A DNA stretch of 64,000 bases from Trematomus loennbergii (GCA_012861695.1 JAAOOA010000052.1:485001-549000), one strand, 5' to 3'. Shown: positions 43,714 to 57,658, counted from the stretch's first letter. Notes: a model not told the origin generated them from the letters alone. Made by a program: numbers and translations.

Positions 43714-45185
43714 CAGTGGTTCCCAAACTTTTTGGGCCCAAGGCACACCAAAGGACAAAAAAAAATCTCAAGGCACACCTATTGTGCTAAATAGCCCGTA
43801 TAACACGTGTTATCACTCATATCATGTAAAATATCTGTAAATGTGCATAATTATTTACTAATGCCAAATAAAATGTGACAATGACAACTATATTACTCAT
43901 GAAATATTTATTAACGAAATATTTCAATTCATTTGAAACTTTATGAAATTAGGCTTCATCACACTCACACAGCAACACACTCATTTAAACCAGACAGGTC
44001 ACACAATAAAAAAAGGAACTCAGCACAGAGAACTGTCAATGCAGGAAGCTGCACTGTCCATGGTCCTGAACTACAAATTATAAATATAACATTTCAGCAA
44101 TCAGCATTGAAACATGTGCTATTGTAAATATTTGTGCCGATTTACAAATTAGTGAGATACATGTGCCTGTCGGGCGCGCAGATTTTTTTAATCCTTGGTG
44201 GCACTGAGGAGAGGGCTACTCGCAAGTCCTGTTCAACAGAGAGCCGTGACCTCCTGTTGTTCTTCATGCCGCTCGCCTGCAGTTTCTCTGTCAATTGTTG
44301 CTCAATGTCTTCTGACATGTCGTCGATTCTTCTTTTGATTGTATTATCAGACGACGGCACTTTGGATAGCTCATTTGCGGCATCTGGACCCAGCATGACA
44401 CCTACAATTTTTTTGCAAGCGGGGAGGATGAGTGTCTCCGCTATTGTGTGAGGTTTCTTATGCTTTGCAATGAGCTCCGCTAGCATGTAACTAGCCTCCA
44501 TTGCCTTTTCAGACACGTTCACACAATCCAACAAACGGTCTTGCTGCCTCTGGTTCAGATCCCGCGCTCTTATGAAGTAGGCCAAGTTTCTCTGAACATG
44601 GAAGGGATGTTTGGTTTCCAAGTGCCTCTTCAGCTTGCTTGGAACCATGTTCGCATTAGCTAACTTCTCCCGACAGACGACGCACTCGGTTGAGGATTGT
44701 TGCCATCCCCGGTCCAACTGAAGCCATAAGACAGGTAACTGTCATGATACTGTCTGCTGACAGTTTTTTTCCTCTTTTCTTTCGGTGGTGGGTTTTCGGC
44801 AATCTCTGCACTGGTGGTTGGTGGTTTGCTCCGCACAAGAAAGCGCTCCATTTTCCCTCTTGCATGTTTCTCTGTTTCTCTGTTTTAATGTTGTCCTTCA
44901 GCCTTCGGTGTGTCACGGTCGTATAATTCCCACCTGCAACTGCGTTACCTGCGAAATATGGGGTTCCGTGAGGATTTTATTAAAAGAATTGTTTTTAGGT
45001 ATAGAGTTTGCCTCTGTATTATGAAATGAGTGCATACAAAGTACTGATATAGTAAATTAAAAAATAATTATTTTTGTGTAGTTGTATATTGCAATAATAA
45101 CGTATGGTTGTCACAAAATCCCACGGCACACCCGGACTTGCCTCACGGCACACCAGTGTGCCGGCACACCGTTTGGGAACCACTG
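43714..45185 (-). mobile_element. 1472 bp hAT element inserted in L2
   Basis: CAGTGGTTCCCAAACTTTTT at one end and GTTTGGGAACCACTG at the other, with perfect 8-bp duplications CTCTACTC (43706-43713 and 45186-45193). Subterminal AAGGCACACC and GGCACACC repeats are inverted. Removing it restores the L2 sequence. Confidence 0.95.
44142..44851 (-). pseudogene. hAT transposase N-terminal fragment (BED-type finger)
   Basis: One frame (44660-44851) starts MERFLVRSKPP and holds RQYHDSYLSYGFSWTGDG; the next (44142-44717) gives TECVVCREKLANANMVPS followed by KLKRHLETKHP. Together they make the BED zinc finger and following helices (AYFIRARDLNQRQQD...) of a ZBED5-like hAT transposase. The RNase-H core and C-terminal dimerisation region are missing. 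One frame change near 44690. Confidence 0.8.
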
Positions 45186-45193
45186 CTCTACTC

Positions 45194-47303
45194 TCCCCTG
45201 GACTCGAACCTCAGCTCACCCGATGACCAACTCAACCACCTTAACTCCACCCTACTCGCCTCACTCAACAGCCTGGCCCCCCTCAAAAGGAAAACGTCAC
45301 TTTCAAAACCTCCTCACCCTGGTTCACCCCTGCACTCCGAAAACTGAAGCAAACCGGCCGCCAGCTTGAACGCCTATCCATGAAATCATCCCTCACAGTT
45401 CACCATGAATCATACAAACTCCATCTCACTACCTACAGAGACGCCCTCACTGCCGCAAAATCTGCCTACTTCTCCACCATCTTTACCGACCCCTCCCGTA
45501 ACCCCAGGACCCTTTTCTCCACCGTCAACAAGCTCCTCAAACCCCGTGCTGACACCCTCTCTTCATCCACTTCCACCTTATGCAGTTCATTCCTCCAGTT
45601 TTTCTCTGACAAAATCACTGCCATTAATCTCTCCCTATCCACTGCTTCTCACACACAAACATCTCCCCAACACCCACCGCCACAATTTCTCCCTCCATCT
45701 CCCTGGACCTCCCGAGCCCCCCTCCCCACGGCCGCCTCTCCCAGTTCACTCTGGTTACCCCCCCTGAAATACTCAAACTGATCAGCTCCTCCAAACCCAC
45801 AACCTGCTCGCTTGACCCTTACCCACCCCTCTACTGAAGTCCTGCCTCCCCGTCCTCTGCCCTTACCTTGTCAACCTTTTCAACTCCTCCCTGTCCCAAG
45901 GAACCGTTCCCTCTGCCTTCAAAACTGCTGCTGTCACTCCCATCCTCAAGAAACCCGGTCTGGATCCCTCCTCCCTCAGTAATTACCGCCCCATCTCCAA
46001 CCTCCCCTTTCTCTCAAAAACAATAGAACGTATCATCTCCAAACAACTCCACCGCCATCTCCAAACAAATCACCTTTTTGAACCCCTTCAGTCTGGTTTT
46101 CTTCCCACCACAGCACAGAAACGGCACTCACCAAAGTCCTCAATGACCTCCTCACCTCTGCTGACACCGGTTCACTTAACATCCTCATCCTCCTCGACCT
46201 GAGTGCAGCCTTCGACACCGTGAGCCACAACATCCTGCTCACCCGACTCCAGGACATCGGTATCGAAGGTACTGCACTCAGGTGGCTCCAGTCCTACCTC
46301 TCCGACAGATCCCACTTCATCTCCCTCAACAACCACTCCTCTGCTACAGCTTCAGTCACCCAAGGTGTTCCCCAAGGTTCAGTACTCGGCCCCCTCCTCT
46401 TCATCATCTACATCCTCCCCTTGGTCAGATTCTGCACCACTACAACCTGGACTTTCACTGCTACGCTGATGACACACAGATTTACCTCAGCACCAAATCC
46501 CCCCACACCCCCCCCTCACCCACATCGAATCCTGTCTGACTGCTATAAAATCCTGGATGGCACACAACTTCCTCAAACTCAACAGCAATAAAACTGAACT
46601 CCTCCTCATCGGCTCCAAATCCACCCTCAGCAAAAACCCCAACCTGACACTCACCATCGATGGCACCCCTGTTTCCCCCTCCACCCAGGCACGCAACCTT
46701 GGCGTGATATTTGACCCCACTCTCTCCCTCGAGCCCCACATCCGCCTAGTTGTAAAAACCTCATTTTTCCACCTCCGCAATATCGCCAAACTCCGTCCCT
46801 CTCTCACCCGCCCTGCAGCTGAGCGACTCATTCACGCCTTCATCTCCTCCCGCCTGGACTATTGCAACGCACTCCTCTACGGCATCAGCACTACATCCCT
46901 CAATAGACTTCAGCGTGTCCAGAACGCAGCCGCCAGACTCCTCACCCACACCAAATCATGGCATCATATCACCCCGGTCCTCAAAGAACTTCACTGGCTC
47001 CCCGTTTCACACCGCATCCAACACAAACTCCTGGTACTCACCTACAAAGCCCTCCACCACCTGGCCCCCCCCTACCTCACTGACCTCCTCATCCTCTACC
47101 AACCACCCCGGTCCCTCAGATCCACCTCAGCCGGTTTGCTTTCCATCCCCAACGCCAAACTCCGGAGCTTTGGGGACAGAGCCTTCTCTGTGGCAGCCCC
47201 GAAGCTCTGGAACTCCCTCCCCCAAGACCTCCGTGAGTCCGAGTCCCTCACCCTGTTCCAGTCCCGCCTCAGAACCCATCTCTTCAAATCTGTATACCCA
47301 TAA
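45194..47303 (+). pseudogene. L2 reverse transcriptase and C-terminal region
   Basis: Includes PSSLSNYRPISNLPFLSKTI (about 45970), LLDLSAAFDTVSHNILL, GVPQGSVLGPLLFIIYI, catalytic CYADDTQIY (near 46465) and an open 248-codon 3' piece at 46557-47303 ending HLFKSVYP. Frame changes near 45780-45850, 46115 and 46420-46560. Confidence 0.88.
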
Positions 47304-47549
47304 GCCCCCCCCCACCCCCCACTTCCTCCTGACTGGTTTCTGTTTTTTTTAGTTTTTTTGTTTCTTTCTCTCTGTTTTGTTTTTGTTTTGTTGTTGTTTT
47401 GTTGCCTGTCCTTGTCTGTCTACCCTTCCACAAATGTTAAGCGTCTTTGGGTCTTAGAAAATCGCTATAGAAATTGAATTTATTATTATTATTATTATTA
47501 TATCAAGTATATTCTGCACCTTGAAAATTAAGTATTTTCCATACTTTAA

Positions 47550-48333
<784 letters not shown>

Positions 48334-48435
48334 TTAAAGACCTAGCTTTTGTGTTTTATGAGTTGTTTTTTTTATCCCAATTGTTATTGTAATTATCAAA
48401 AATACTTACAGATTTATTTTCTGACGATGGAATAA

Positions 48436-49870
48436 TTCAGGGTTCTTACAAGTCAAATTCAAGCACTTTTCAAGCATTTTCAAGGTGCATTTCAAGCTTA
48501 TCAAGCATCTTACAGCTGTTGTAAATTACATATTTATATACACATACTTATCCTCAAATGATTATTTCCCTACCTCACATTAAATCAGATGTTCTTTATG
48601 CTATAAACAACCAAATGTGTGTTTCGTGATAGCATTCTACATGAGGATGATCAATTAAAGAAAAAGAAAACAAAGTGTAATATTTCAAAATGAGTGACCC
48701 ATCTGTAAGTAGACTGGGCATCCCATATAGAGAGCCGCAGTGACGCGTCCTAAAACCTGGAAGTAAACTTTCGACAAAAACGCAATGCAATTTCTCCATA
48801 GGATTTAGGAAAATAGCTGGAAATAAGGTCTGTGGTTGAGACACATTTAAGAGACGGGTCACGTTTTGTTCAGCCGGATAATCTCCACTTCTCTTATAAT
48901 TTTCTAATCATAAATCTATCGATCATAAATCTATCGATTCGATTTATGAAAAGTAGGGTAGACATGTGGATATTATCCGGCTGAACAAAACGTGATCCGT
49001 CTCTTCAATGTGTCTCAACCACATCCTTATTTCGAGCTATTTTCCTAAATCCTATGGAGAAACTGCATTGCGTTTTTGTCGAAGGAACCGGAAGAAGTTT
49101 ACCTCTGGGTTTTAGGACGCGTCACTGCGGTTCTCTATAACCTGGCTGAGCCAATATACAACAATCCGCCATATAACTTTTCAATACATTCTTTATTAAC
49201 ATGTTTCAGGTCCTTAGGTTGGCAGTAAACATAAGGCTCTCCCAGGTTAGGCCAAAGGGTGCATTATATGCACACATATACTGTATCAACTCAAAGGTGA
49301 ATTTTCCTTCACATTGAATCAGCAATCAGAAATTATGCAAATCAAATCAACTTTCAATCAGTCTTTGAGCTCCTTGAGTTGAAAAAGCAAACAGAAAACC
49401 TGCACAGAACACTGCACTGAATCATTCAAGGTAAGGCTAAACAGCATACGGCCTGTTAGGGAGTGTCTTTCAGTTCCTTGAGTTTGTCCGTTAGCTGTCT
49501 CTCCAAAGTCTCCAGATGTCTTTCCTTTTCCTTAGCAGCTCTTCCAAGGCCATTGGGCTTGGAGATGAAGCTTAGTTTTCTTTTTATGCAACTGTGTACT
49601 ACTTCTACTCCACTACAATTCAGAGGTAAAGGTGTACTTTGACTCCACTACATGTATTTCCCTTTAGTTACTTTACAGATGTGGATGAATGATGTGAAAT
49701 ATAATCAAGTGTTAAATCAGACTTTAGTTCCACCTGGAGTAAATTCACAAGCTACCCTGCAGTATACAAAGTCATTCAAACTAGCTGCACCTTTACCAGC
49801 TTTGAGAACACTTTAATGATCAATCATTATAAAACATATCATATATATTATTCTGAAATGGAGCCTCAGT
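48436..49870. mobile_element. CAGGG-ended element fragment (copy B)
   Basis: As at 24886-26200, again without right terminus, with the complete foldback element inside. Confidence 0.65.
48730..49135. mobile_element. 406 bp foldback element, complete (copy B)
   Basis: Almost entirely an inverted repeat: left arm from GAGAGCCGCAGTGACGCGTC, right arm ending GACGCGTCACTGCGGTTCTC; centre near AAATCTATCGAT at about 48920. Flanked by TATA (48726-48729 and 49136-49139). The same surrounding sequence without insertion occurs at 3811-3830. Confidence 0.88.
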
Positions 49871-49976
49871 GACCTTTGAGATATCACCCTCTTTCAATCC
49901 CAAGAAAACGTTCCTCCTCAAAGACACATTCACCTCCGACAGACTTTCACTTGTGGACTAGAGTTATCCTGTGGAT

Positions 49977-51011
49977 ATGGAATGGAGGCAATCATCTTCA
50001 AAAGGGGAAAATATTAATATGTCTCAGATGATCAAGGAACAAGACCAACTGTTGCTAAAAACATTTGAATACACTGACTATAAAACAAAAGATCTGGATT
50101 ATGAAATAGACCCGGACAATCATTTCTTCTCTTCTATCATCAACAACTGCTGTTATTACACTGATCAACAGTACAACCAGAGCATATCATCAGAGGGCAA
50201 GCTATCTATTATTCACTTCAACAGCAGAAGCATGTATGCAAACTTTAATCTCATCAAGGAATATTTAAATCAGTTTTAACAAACATTTAGCATCATTGCC
50301 ATATCTGAAACTTGGATCACGGAGAACAAAGGCATAGACTTTGAGCTGGAGGGCTATGAGCTCAGATACATAAATAGACAAAACAAGGGTGGAGGAGGAG
50401 TAGCCTTGTATATGGACAATACTTTAAAATGTAAGGTGATGAATTATATGTCAACAGTGATTGATAATGTATTGGAATGTATCACGATTGAAATCTGCAA
50501 AGAAAAAACGAAAAATGTAATCATCAGTTGTATATATAGAGCACCCGGCTCTAGTATTGAGATTTTCAAGGACTGGATGGAGGAAATATTCTCAAAAGTG
50601 ATTCATAAAACAGTTTTCATTTGTGGTGACTTCAATATTGACCTTCTAAATCCAAATAATCACAGCATGACAGAAGAATTTATCAACACAATGTACAGTA
50701 TGGGTTTATATCCAAAGATTACTAGACCCAGCAGAATCACATCGCACTGTGCTACTCTCATAGACAATATATTCACAAATGACATAGAAAACAATACAGT
50801 AAGTGGACTCTTAATAAATGATATAAGTGACCACCTACCAGTATTTGCAGTTTATGACAGAAACTATAGTAATAACATGCCGGACAAAGCTATTCAATAC
50901 AGACGAGTTAGATCAGAGGAAGCAATGAACGCTTTAAATGCCTTACTGGCACAAAGATGGGATGATTTATACAAAGAAAACAATATTGACAGTGATATGA
51001 TCAATTCCTGA
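49977..51011 (+). pseudogene. LINE endonuclease region (copy B)
   Basis: 49977-50279 and 50406-51011 hold the same APE-type blocks as copy A (SISSEGKLSIIHFNSRSM, GDFNIDLLNPN, SDHLPVFAVYD). The shared TAA at 50277-50279 remains, but the frame break seen in copy A near 26838 is absent, so 50406-51011 is one frame. Confidence 0.8.
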
Positions 51012-52052
51012 GAATGTTTTTATCATTATATAATACTGCCCAATTGTCAAATACAGTAGAAAAATGAAATATGCAGATTGTCCATGGATCACAAGGGGTT
51101 TACAAAATGCCTGTAAAAAGAAAAATTCATTGTATAGAGATTTCATGCGAAATAAAACAAGAGACAGAGATTAGATATAAAAAATATAAAAATAAATTAA
51201 CAATTATAATAAGGACCTGCAAAAGTGAATACTATAGGAAAATACTAGACAAAAATAAAAACAACATTAAAGAAATATGGAGAATAGTACTATAAAAAAT
51301 GGGTCTAGAAAAAGGAGTTATCCTACATACTTCATTGACAAGGATAAGGAAGAGGAAAATATGGATGTTGTATCCAACAGTTTCAATGATTTCTTTGTAA
51401 ATGTTGGACCTGAATTAGCAGACAAAAACCCTGATGGAGGAACATCAGAAAAAAACCTGGAAAACGTAATAAAACGTAATCCTTTCTCAATGTTCCTCAC
51501 AGCAGTGCATGAAAGGGAAGTAGTTGATATTGTAACGAAATGTAAAAACAAAAAATCTACCGGTTGTGATGACATTGACATGACTGTATTAAAAAAGGTT
51601 ATAGATGTTATTTCAAAACCATTCACACACATATGTAACTTATCATTCCAAACTGGTGCATTTCCTAACAAAATGAAAATAGCAAAAGTCATACCTTTGT
51701 TCAAAGCTGGGAACAAACATCACTTCACAAAATACAGACCTGTCTCACTTCTACCACAATTCTCAAAAATTCTTGAAAAGCTTTTCAATAACAGACTGGA
51801 CAATTTCATAGAAAAACACAAACTTCTCACCGTAAGTCAATATGGATTCAGAGCCAATAGATCAACATCGATGGCTTTAATAGACTCACTTGAAGAAATT
51901 ACTAGCTCAATTGACCAAAAAGAACATGCCATTGAATATTCATTGACCTAAAAAAGGCATTTGACACAATTAATCATGACATATTAATAAAAAAACTGGA
52001 ACGTTATGGAATCAGGGGTGTAGTTTTGGAATGGGAAAGGAGTTATTTAACC

Positions 52053-53055
52053 CAGGGGTTCCCAACCCCGGTCCGCGGACCGGTACCGGGCCGCGGAGGT
52101 GTTACTGCCGGGCCGCGAAATAGCTGTGAGTTTATCGTAATATTTGCAGAATTATAAATATATAAAAATATTTTATCATAATATTTTTTTCAAAAAGTTT
52201 AATTTTCGCACCTATGCCACCAGTCATATTATTTCATCCAGTAGCTAGTTAATCTTTCACCAGAAAACTGTTGAAAATGGCTTTTATTATGTTCCGAGGG
52301 ATTCGGCGGCTCAGCCTAAAGTCTCAGCCTCTTGTGCGCACAAGCATGTTACCGGTGCGCCAAGTAGGAAGAGGAGCGCACAGGAGACAACCGTTTGATT
52401 GCAGACTGTTATGTTTATGTGGGGAAATGGTGGTGCATACATTATTTGAGATATATTTCAAACTCGGACTTCATTTTAAGGACATGTCGGCCAGGGGTGT
52501 AGAGGAGCTATTTGTTTAAGCACCGGATTGGCAAAACAGGAGAGTAAACCAGTCTGCCTTGATCTATGAATGAATGTCCGGGACTCTCACGGTATCTGCT
52601 GCCCGCAGCTGTTTTATAGAAGGAAACCCTCCTTCATGAAATGGCTGCAGCATCAGGAGGAAGCGGGACGTACTCGGTAAAGAGCTGTGCCTTTTTACGC
52701 ACCGCCTTCGCTGTGTTTAACTTAATCAGAACAGTTTAAGAGTGACTGCAGGCTGCTACGTGTTACCACACACACATCTACACACATCGAACTGCCCGAT
52801 TACTCTCCCTTTTATTAGTTTTATGAAGGAGATGTCCAGTCAGTCACCAAGGCGCATGATGTGTGTGTGTATGTGCTCTGCTCAGCTCAGCTCTGTGTGT
52901 TCGGTGTGTTTGTGTCTGTCCGACACCTGCATATATGCGGCTGTTCCCAAAATAAATTAGTTTAATCTTAATCTCGATGTAGTGCTATGCTGTCGGGAGT
53001 GCACCGGAACGAACAACACTATCATAATATCTTCTGAAAACAAATGCCAGTGTCA

Positions 53056-53099
<44 letters not shown>

Positions 53100-53117
53100 C
53101 ACGCGCGCGCACGCACG

Positions 53118-53150
<33 letters not shown>

Positions 53151-53498
53151 TGCGCCTTCTCCTCGTTTTCCCAGCATTCACTGGATTATCCGTAAATCAT
53201 ACAAACAAAACCAAAACGTTGATTTATCTGTTTTCCCGTTTTGGTTTAAAAACTGAATAACGTCGGTTTTTGGTTTTCCGAAAAACCAAAAAACAACACT
53301 GGTTCTTTTTAAACTTTGTTAATATGTTTTGGATGCATATTGTTCTAGTATTTGTTCAGGCTGTTACATACAATTAGCCTCTGTTGCTACCTGCTGGTGG
53401 TGAGTAAATATTAAAATCAGTTCAAATTGACAACCGGTCCGCGATTTTTTTTTAATGTATCTACCGGTCCTTGGCACAATAAAGGTTGGGAACCCCTG
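52053..53498. mobile_element. 1446 bp non-autonomous hAT, copy B only
   Basis: CAGGGGTTCCCAACC and GGTTGGGAACCCCTG, with perfect 8-bp duplications ATTTAACC (52045-52052, 53499-53506). Copy A has a single ATTTAACC at the same place. Contains GGTCCGCGGACCGGTACCGG palindromes near the left end. An 82-codon frame at 52271 has no transposase similarity. Confidence 0.95.
53053..53149. repeat. (CACG)n / (CA)n / (CG)n microsatellite
   Basis: Compound simple repeat within the hAT element. Confidence 0.95.
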
Positions 53499-54835
53499 AT
53501 TTAACCAACAGGCAACAGTTTGTGAAGCTGGGAGAGTGTTGTTCTTATATAATTCTAATATATTTTGTTCTGGGGACAATGTACAGCTACTATTGGAAGA
53601 GATCACAGCTGAAATATGCAAACTAAAGTTATGGCTAAACAGTAATAAGTTATCATTAAACTTGAATAAAACAACATTAATCATATTTGGAAATAGCAAT
53701 ACACAAGCATCCATTAAGATAGATGGGATTTTCATTGAGAGAGTTAAAGAACATAAATTCCTTGGAATCACAATTGATGAGAAACTGAGCTGGAAACCAC
53801 AAATAAAACATATTCATTCCAAAGTCTCAAGAAGTATTGCAATATTAAACAAGGCAAAACAGATTCTTGATCAAAATTCCCTCTACATTCTTTACTGTTC
53901 ATTGGTTTTACCTTATTTAAGTTACTGTGCAGAGGTTTGGGGCAGTAATTATAAAACTACAACACAATCCCTATTTATTCTACAAAAAAGAGCAATAAGA
54001 CTTATTAAAAATGTCGGCTATAGGGATCATACAAACCCATTATTCTTAGAGCTAAAATTATTAAAACTGTCAGATCTTGTTGAATTCCAAATCGCACAAA
54101 TCATGTTTAAGGCAAAAAACGTTCAATTACCTGGGAATATTCAGATATTGTTCAATGAAAGACAAGGGAATTATTATTTACGGGGTTCATTTATATTCAC
54201 TAATGTTAGGGTGCGCACAACAAAGAGAAGTTTTTGTGTTTCTGTTTGTGGGGTGAAGATCTGGAACAATTTGAGTGAGGAGCTAAAGGGATGTCCAACA
54301 TAAAACTATTCAAAAAGAGGTATAAAGACTCAATTCTCTCAAGGTACACGATAGATGAAACTGCTAAACCATAACTGTTTATATTCTTGTTTTGTATTCT
54401 ATTTATGAATTTGTGTTTGTATGAATTTGTGTATGTACATATGTATATATATAAATATATAGAGACCATTGTCCTAACTTGCCTGTATATATTATATGAA
54501 TGATTATATAAATTATTCAAGATTATAAGTATGCGTTTATATTGTATGTTAACATATATTAAGATGTAAAAAAAGAAAAAAAGGGAGAAGGGGTCGGATT
54601 AAATAAGTGTAAACTTCTTCCGACCCCTTTTCGGACGTGTAATTAGCTAAAGCTTTGTTGTTTATTGATATCAGACAATGATACTACAGATTATTCAATT
54701 ATGAATTAAATGTTTCGTTTTGTTATTGCATTCATTTGTATAGTACTGTATCATGTCTGTATCACCTTTTGTTTCATTTGTATTTTCTTTGGTTTTACAC
54801 GCTCGAAAAAATAAAATAAACTAAACTAAACTAAA

Positions 54836-57110
54836 CTGGATGAACTCAAGAAACACTATCTCCGCCTACAAGGCCTTCCCCTTCCCTTTTTCCAAAGTGC
54901 AGCCTCTCCTACTAATAGGTGCAGATAACTTCCACCTCATTACCCGAACCAAAAGAGTCTCTTTGGGTCCACAGGGGGCACCAATAGCCCTCCAGCTAGG
55001 TTCAAATACAAGATCTCACTCCTCACCCACCAGTGCATCCACGGGAACGCTCCTTCATACCTCAAGGAACTACTCTCCTCACAAACCTCCACACGCAACC
55101 TCCATTCTACAACCAACCATCTGCTTTCCCCCCCAGGACCAAACTCCGCACTGTAGAGTCGGGAGGACTGATCATTTATTCCGGCAAATTACTCAGACCT
55201 ACTAATTAACCTAACCGAAGTTATTGAGTCTATGTAAGTTTGCTGCTTGGCTCAGATCCACCAACGTCAGCAAGATCTCACCTCTATTAACTCCCTGAAG
55301 AACCAGGTTCAATTAACTGCTGTTTCAATTCAGACGACCCTCTTAATCTGTTTAAGCGATCCCGAAGGATTTTGATATCAGTAAATGAGGTGTGGCCCTA
55401 TACTAAGTGTGAGTGTGGCAGTGTGCAATCTTACCTTTGAAGCAGGAGAGGAGAGCGCTGATGTCTTTTAAGTTGTCCCAATCCAAAAGGTGGGATCAGT
55501 TTATTTGAAGAAAAATAGGTCCAAACTTATACAGGGTTTTTACCTTCTCTCGTTACAACATTATAATCATACTAAACATATCATGCTGGGGTTATTTTCT
55601 AATCTAAAACCTTAATTCATAGTTCACACATTAAAGTCTTCTGACAAAATCCAAAAGGAATTTCCTCACAGATTGACGGGGTTAACATCCACACACTATG
55701 GCCTGACACATGTAAGAGGTCAGTTCCTCAACATGTTCAGATTGAATTCTGACAGAACCCAGAGGGATCTCCTCGTGGATCGAAGGTTCTAACATTCACA
55801 GCCTATAGCCTGACACATTTAAGTGGTTTTGCTCCTCAGAATGATCAGTTAGAAATCCTAAGTTTAAAAACTTTCATCCATCCATTCACTCAGCATTCAA
55901 TACACAGAGATTCAAGCAATAGTTACCAAGTTTGAGAGAACCTTACCGAGAGCAAAAACCCAGCTCTGAAGCTGTTTCTCTCTCACCCAGTGTTTTAAAG
56001 CTCAAAACAGGATATAACAACCCAAAGACACCTCCTCCATACCCATATTTGTGGAAACTGGGCATGGCCTCTGATGTACAGGACTGGACATGACCAGACA
56101 TATGCTATGGCATAAGACACACTTCCCATGTTTGTGTAAAAAGGACATGACCCCTACTCTGCAGGACTTGCAAAATATTATTCTCGGCTATGACATAACC
56201 ACCTTTTTGGGGCCTCAATGTATTTCTCCTTAAGTCAGGAGCCCCCCTCCCTGTGTACTGCTGTGAGGGGAGAGAGAAGAAACTGCCTCTCCTCTTATCA
56301 GTGACAGCCATAAACCATTATAGGCCTTACACTCAACTTAACAAACCACTTTGTTTATACTGTAAATATAGAAAATCATAAAATATGATGCATTTTCATT
56401 GTGGGTTATACAAGAATATAATTGATTATACTTGATTATAATTAACTTTCGTTTTAAGTATTCATCCTAATATGGAGATCTCAACATACCTCAAGGAACT
56501 ACTCTCCTCACAAACCTCCACACGCAACCTCCATTCTACAACCAACCATCTGCTTCCCCCCCAGCACCAAACTCCGCACCATGGGGGGGCTTTCTGTTCA
56601 CCTGTGGAATTCCCTCCCAGACAAACTGAGGACTCCACAGACCACTGACTCCTTTAAGAAGGGCCTAAAACCTTTCTTTTTTAAAGCCTTTTAGCAATGA
56701 AAGGTGCTTTACAAATAAAATGCATTATTCTTATTCTTATCATTATCATTAGGTTGGACACTCCAAGGGCCCCCCCTTTTCAGGAGCCATCGGATGACCC
56801 CCAGAGTCTCTTCACCCCAACTGGAACCCCCGATGCCGAACTCAGTCGTCAGGTGGAGAAACTATGGCAGATAGGTGTCCTCCCCTTTCAGGAAGAGCCA
56901 GGCATCACCAGATCCAAGCGCCCCTCCAGTCCAGTGGACCCCCTTCCAGCAGCTCATTGACCGGGTCCTGCGTCCCACTCTCAGTATGCAGATATCCGGA
57001 TGACTACATCGTTCAAAGTGAGATGTTGGGGCAGGTAAAGGCGGGCCTCCAAGCTAACCTGAAGAAGAGTGAGTTGGGGTATCTGGGGTCGATGGAGTCT
57101 CCTCTTTGGT
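54836..57110 (+). mobile_element. BEL/Pao, LINE, LTR-like and gypsy remnants (copy B)
   Basis: Same mosaic as 29804-32060. BEL/Pao protease block (KVQPLLLIGADNFHLIT) at about 54837-55000; LINE fragment to about 56750, split by the LTR-like sequence; VEKLWQIGVLPFQ at about 56852-56890; gypsy FQQLIDRVLRP at about 56945. The gypsy piece continues further than in copy A: YPDDYIVQSEMLGQ, then VKAGLQANLKKSELGYLG. Confidence 0.65.
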
Positions 57111-57608
57111 GCCGGGATGGTGGGAGGTGGTGGTAGGTAGCAGCAGGTGTATGTGCAACACATCTTTCTTCTGAAGAAAAGCTTTAAGTACAATTGATTG
57201 TTTTTGTTCATTTCATATTGAGGAGAGCCAACAGGAAGTCTCTCATCAGCTGCAGTCTTCTTCTTTATTTTCCAAAATGCCTCCACGCTCCTCTTCACGT
57301 CTCAAACTCGCCCCGTGATGAATAAACTGAGAACAAAGAAAACCTGAGCTTACAGATTTGTCTGGAACACCAGAAAAACGTGTTGAAACCTCAATAAATA
57401 AACTTCACACGGTACGACCTCTCACCTTTCTGTGTGTCTTCACTTCCTGTCACCTGAGAGGAGAAGGAGAGAGAGAGAGAATAATGATGATAATTAAACA
57501 AAGCCAGAATGATGAAGAGAGAAAGAAGAGTGTTGTTTTCCTCTGAGGTCACGCTCCATTAAAGAGTTTACTATCTTGATGAATGGAGGATAGGGTTTCA
57601 GTACTCAC

Positions 57609-57658
57609 AGGTCTTCTGGATCGTGGCTGTGAACAGCTGTCCTGTTACATATCCGATC
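57609..57658 (-). other. Counterpart of the 42-bp NLR exon (copy B)
   Basis: Same acceptor and donor as 32534-32575, but the inner part is replaced by an unrelated stretch of similar size (50 bp in total), which changes frame and peptide. Confidence 0.35.

Larger units (their letters stand above)
42088..47505 (+). mobile_element. Near full-length L2 LINE
   Basis: From a GC-rich 5' region through an endonuclease and reverse transcriptase to a tail TCGCTATAGAAATTG and (TTA)n at 47478-47502. It is split by a hAT element at 43714-45185. The 3' coding end (APKLWNSLPQDLRESESL) and the tail are characteristic of L2. Confidence 0.88.
51013..54303 (+). pseudogene. LINE reverse transcriptase region (copy B)
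   Basis: Pieces 51277-51951 ([33 protein letters not shown]) and 53536-54303 (LGITIDEKLSWKPQ to VCGVKIWNNLSEEL). Here DQKEHA is retained before IEYSLT, where copy A has lost 18 bp. The middle is interrupted by the hAT insertion and the catalytic loop is deleted. Confidence 0.85.
49977..54835 (+). mobile_element. CR1-group LINE (copy B), interrupted
   Basis: Same as 26308-29803, with a hAT element inside and a deletion of about 115 bp at 53546 that removes the FADDT catalytic region. The 3' end carries the same stem-forming GGGGTCGG / CCGACCCC blocks and TAAAC tail. Confidence 0.85.

Noticed and set aside
44142..44717. Domesticated ZBED host gene
   Set aside because: It lies inside an element with perfect ends and target duplications, has a frame change and lacks the rest of the protein.
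52271..52519. 82-codon frame in the copy B hAT element as a transposase
   Set aside because: No BED finger, catalytic or hAT C-terminal motif.
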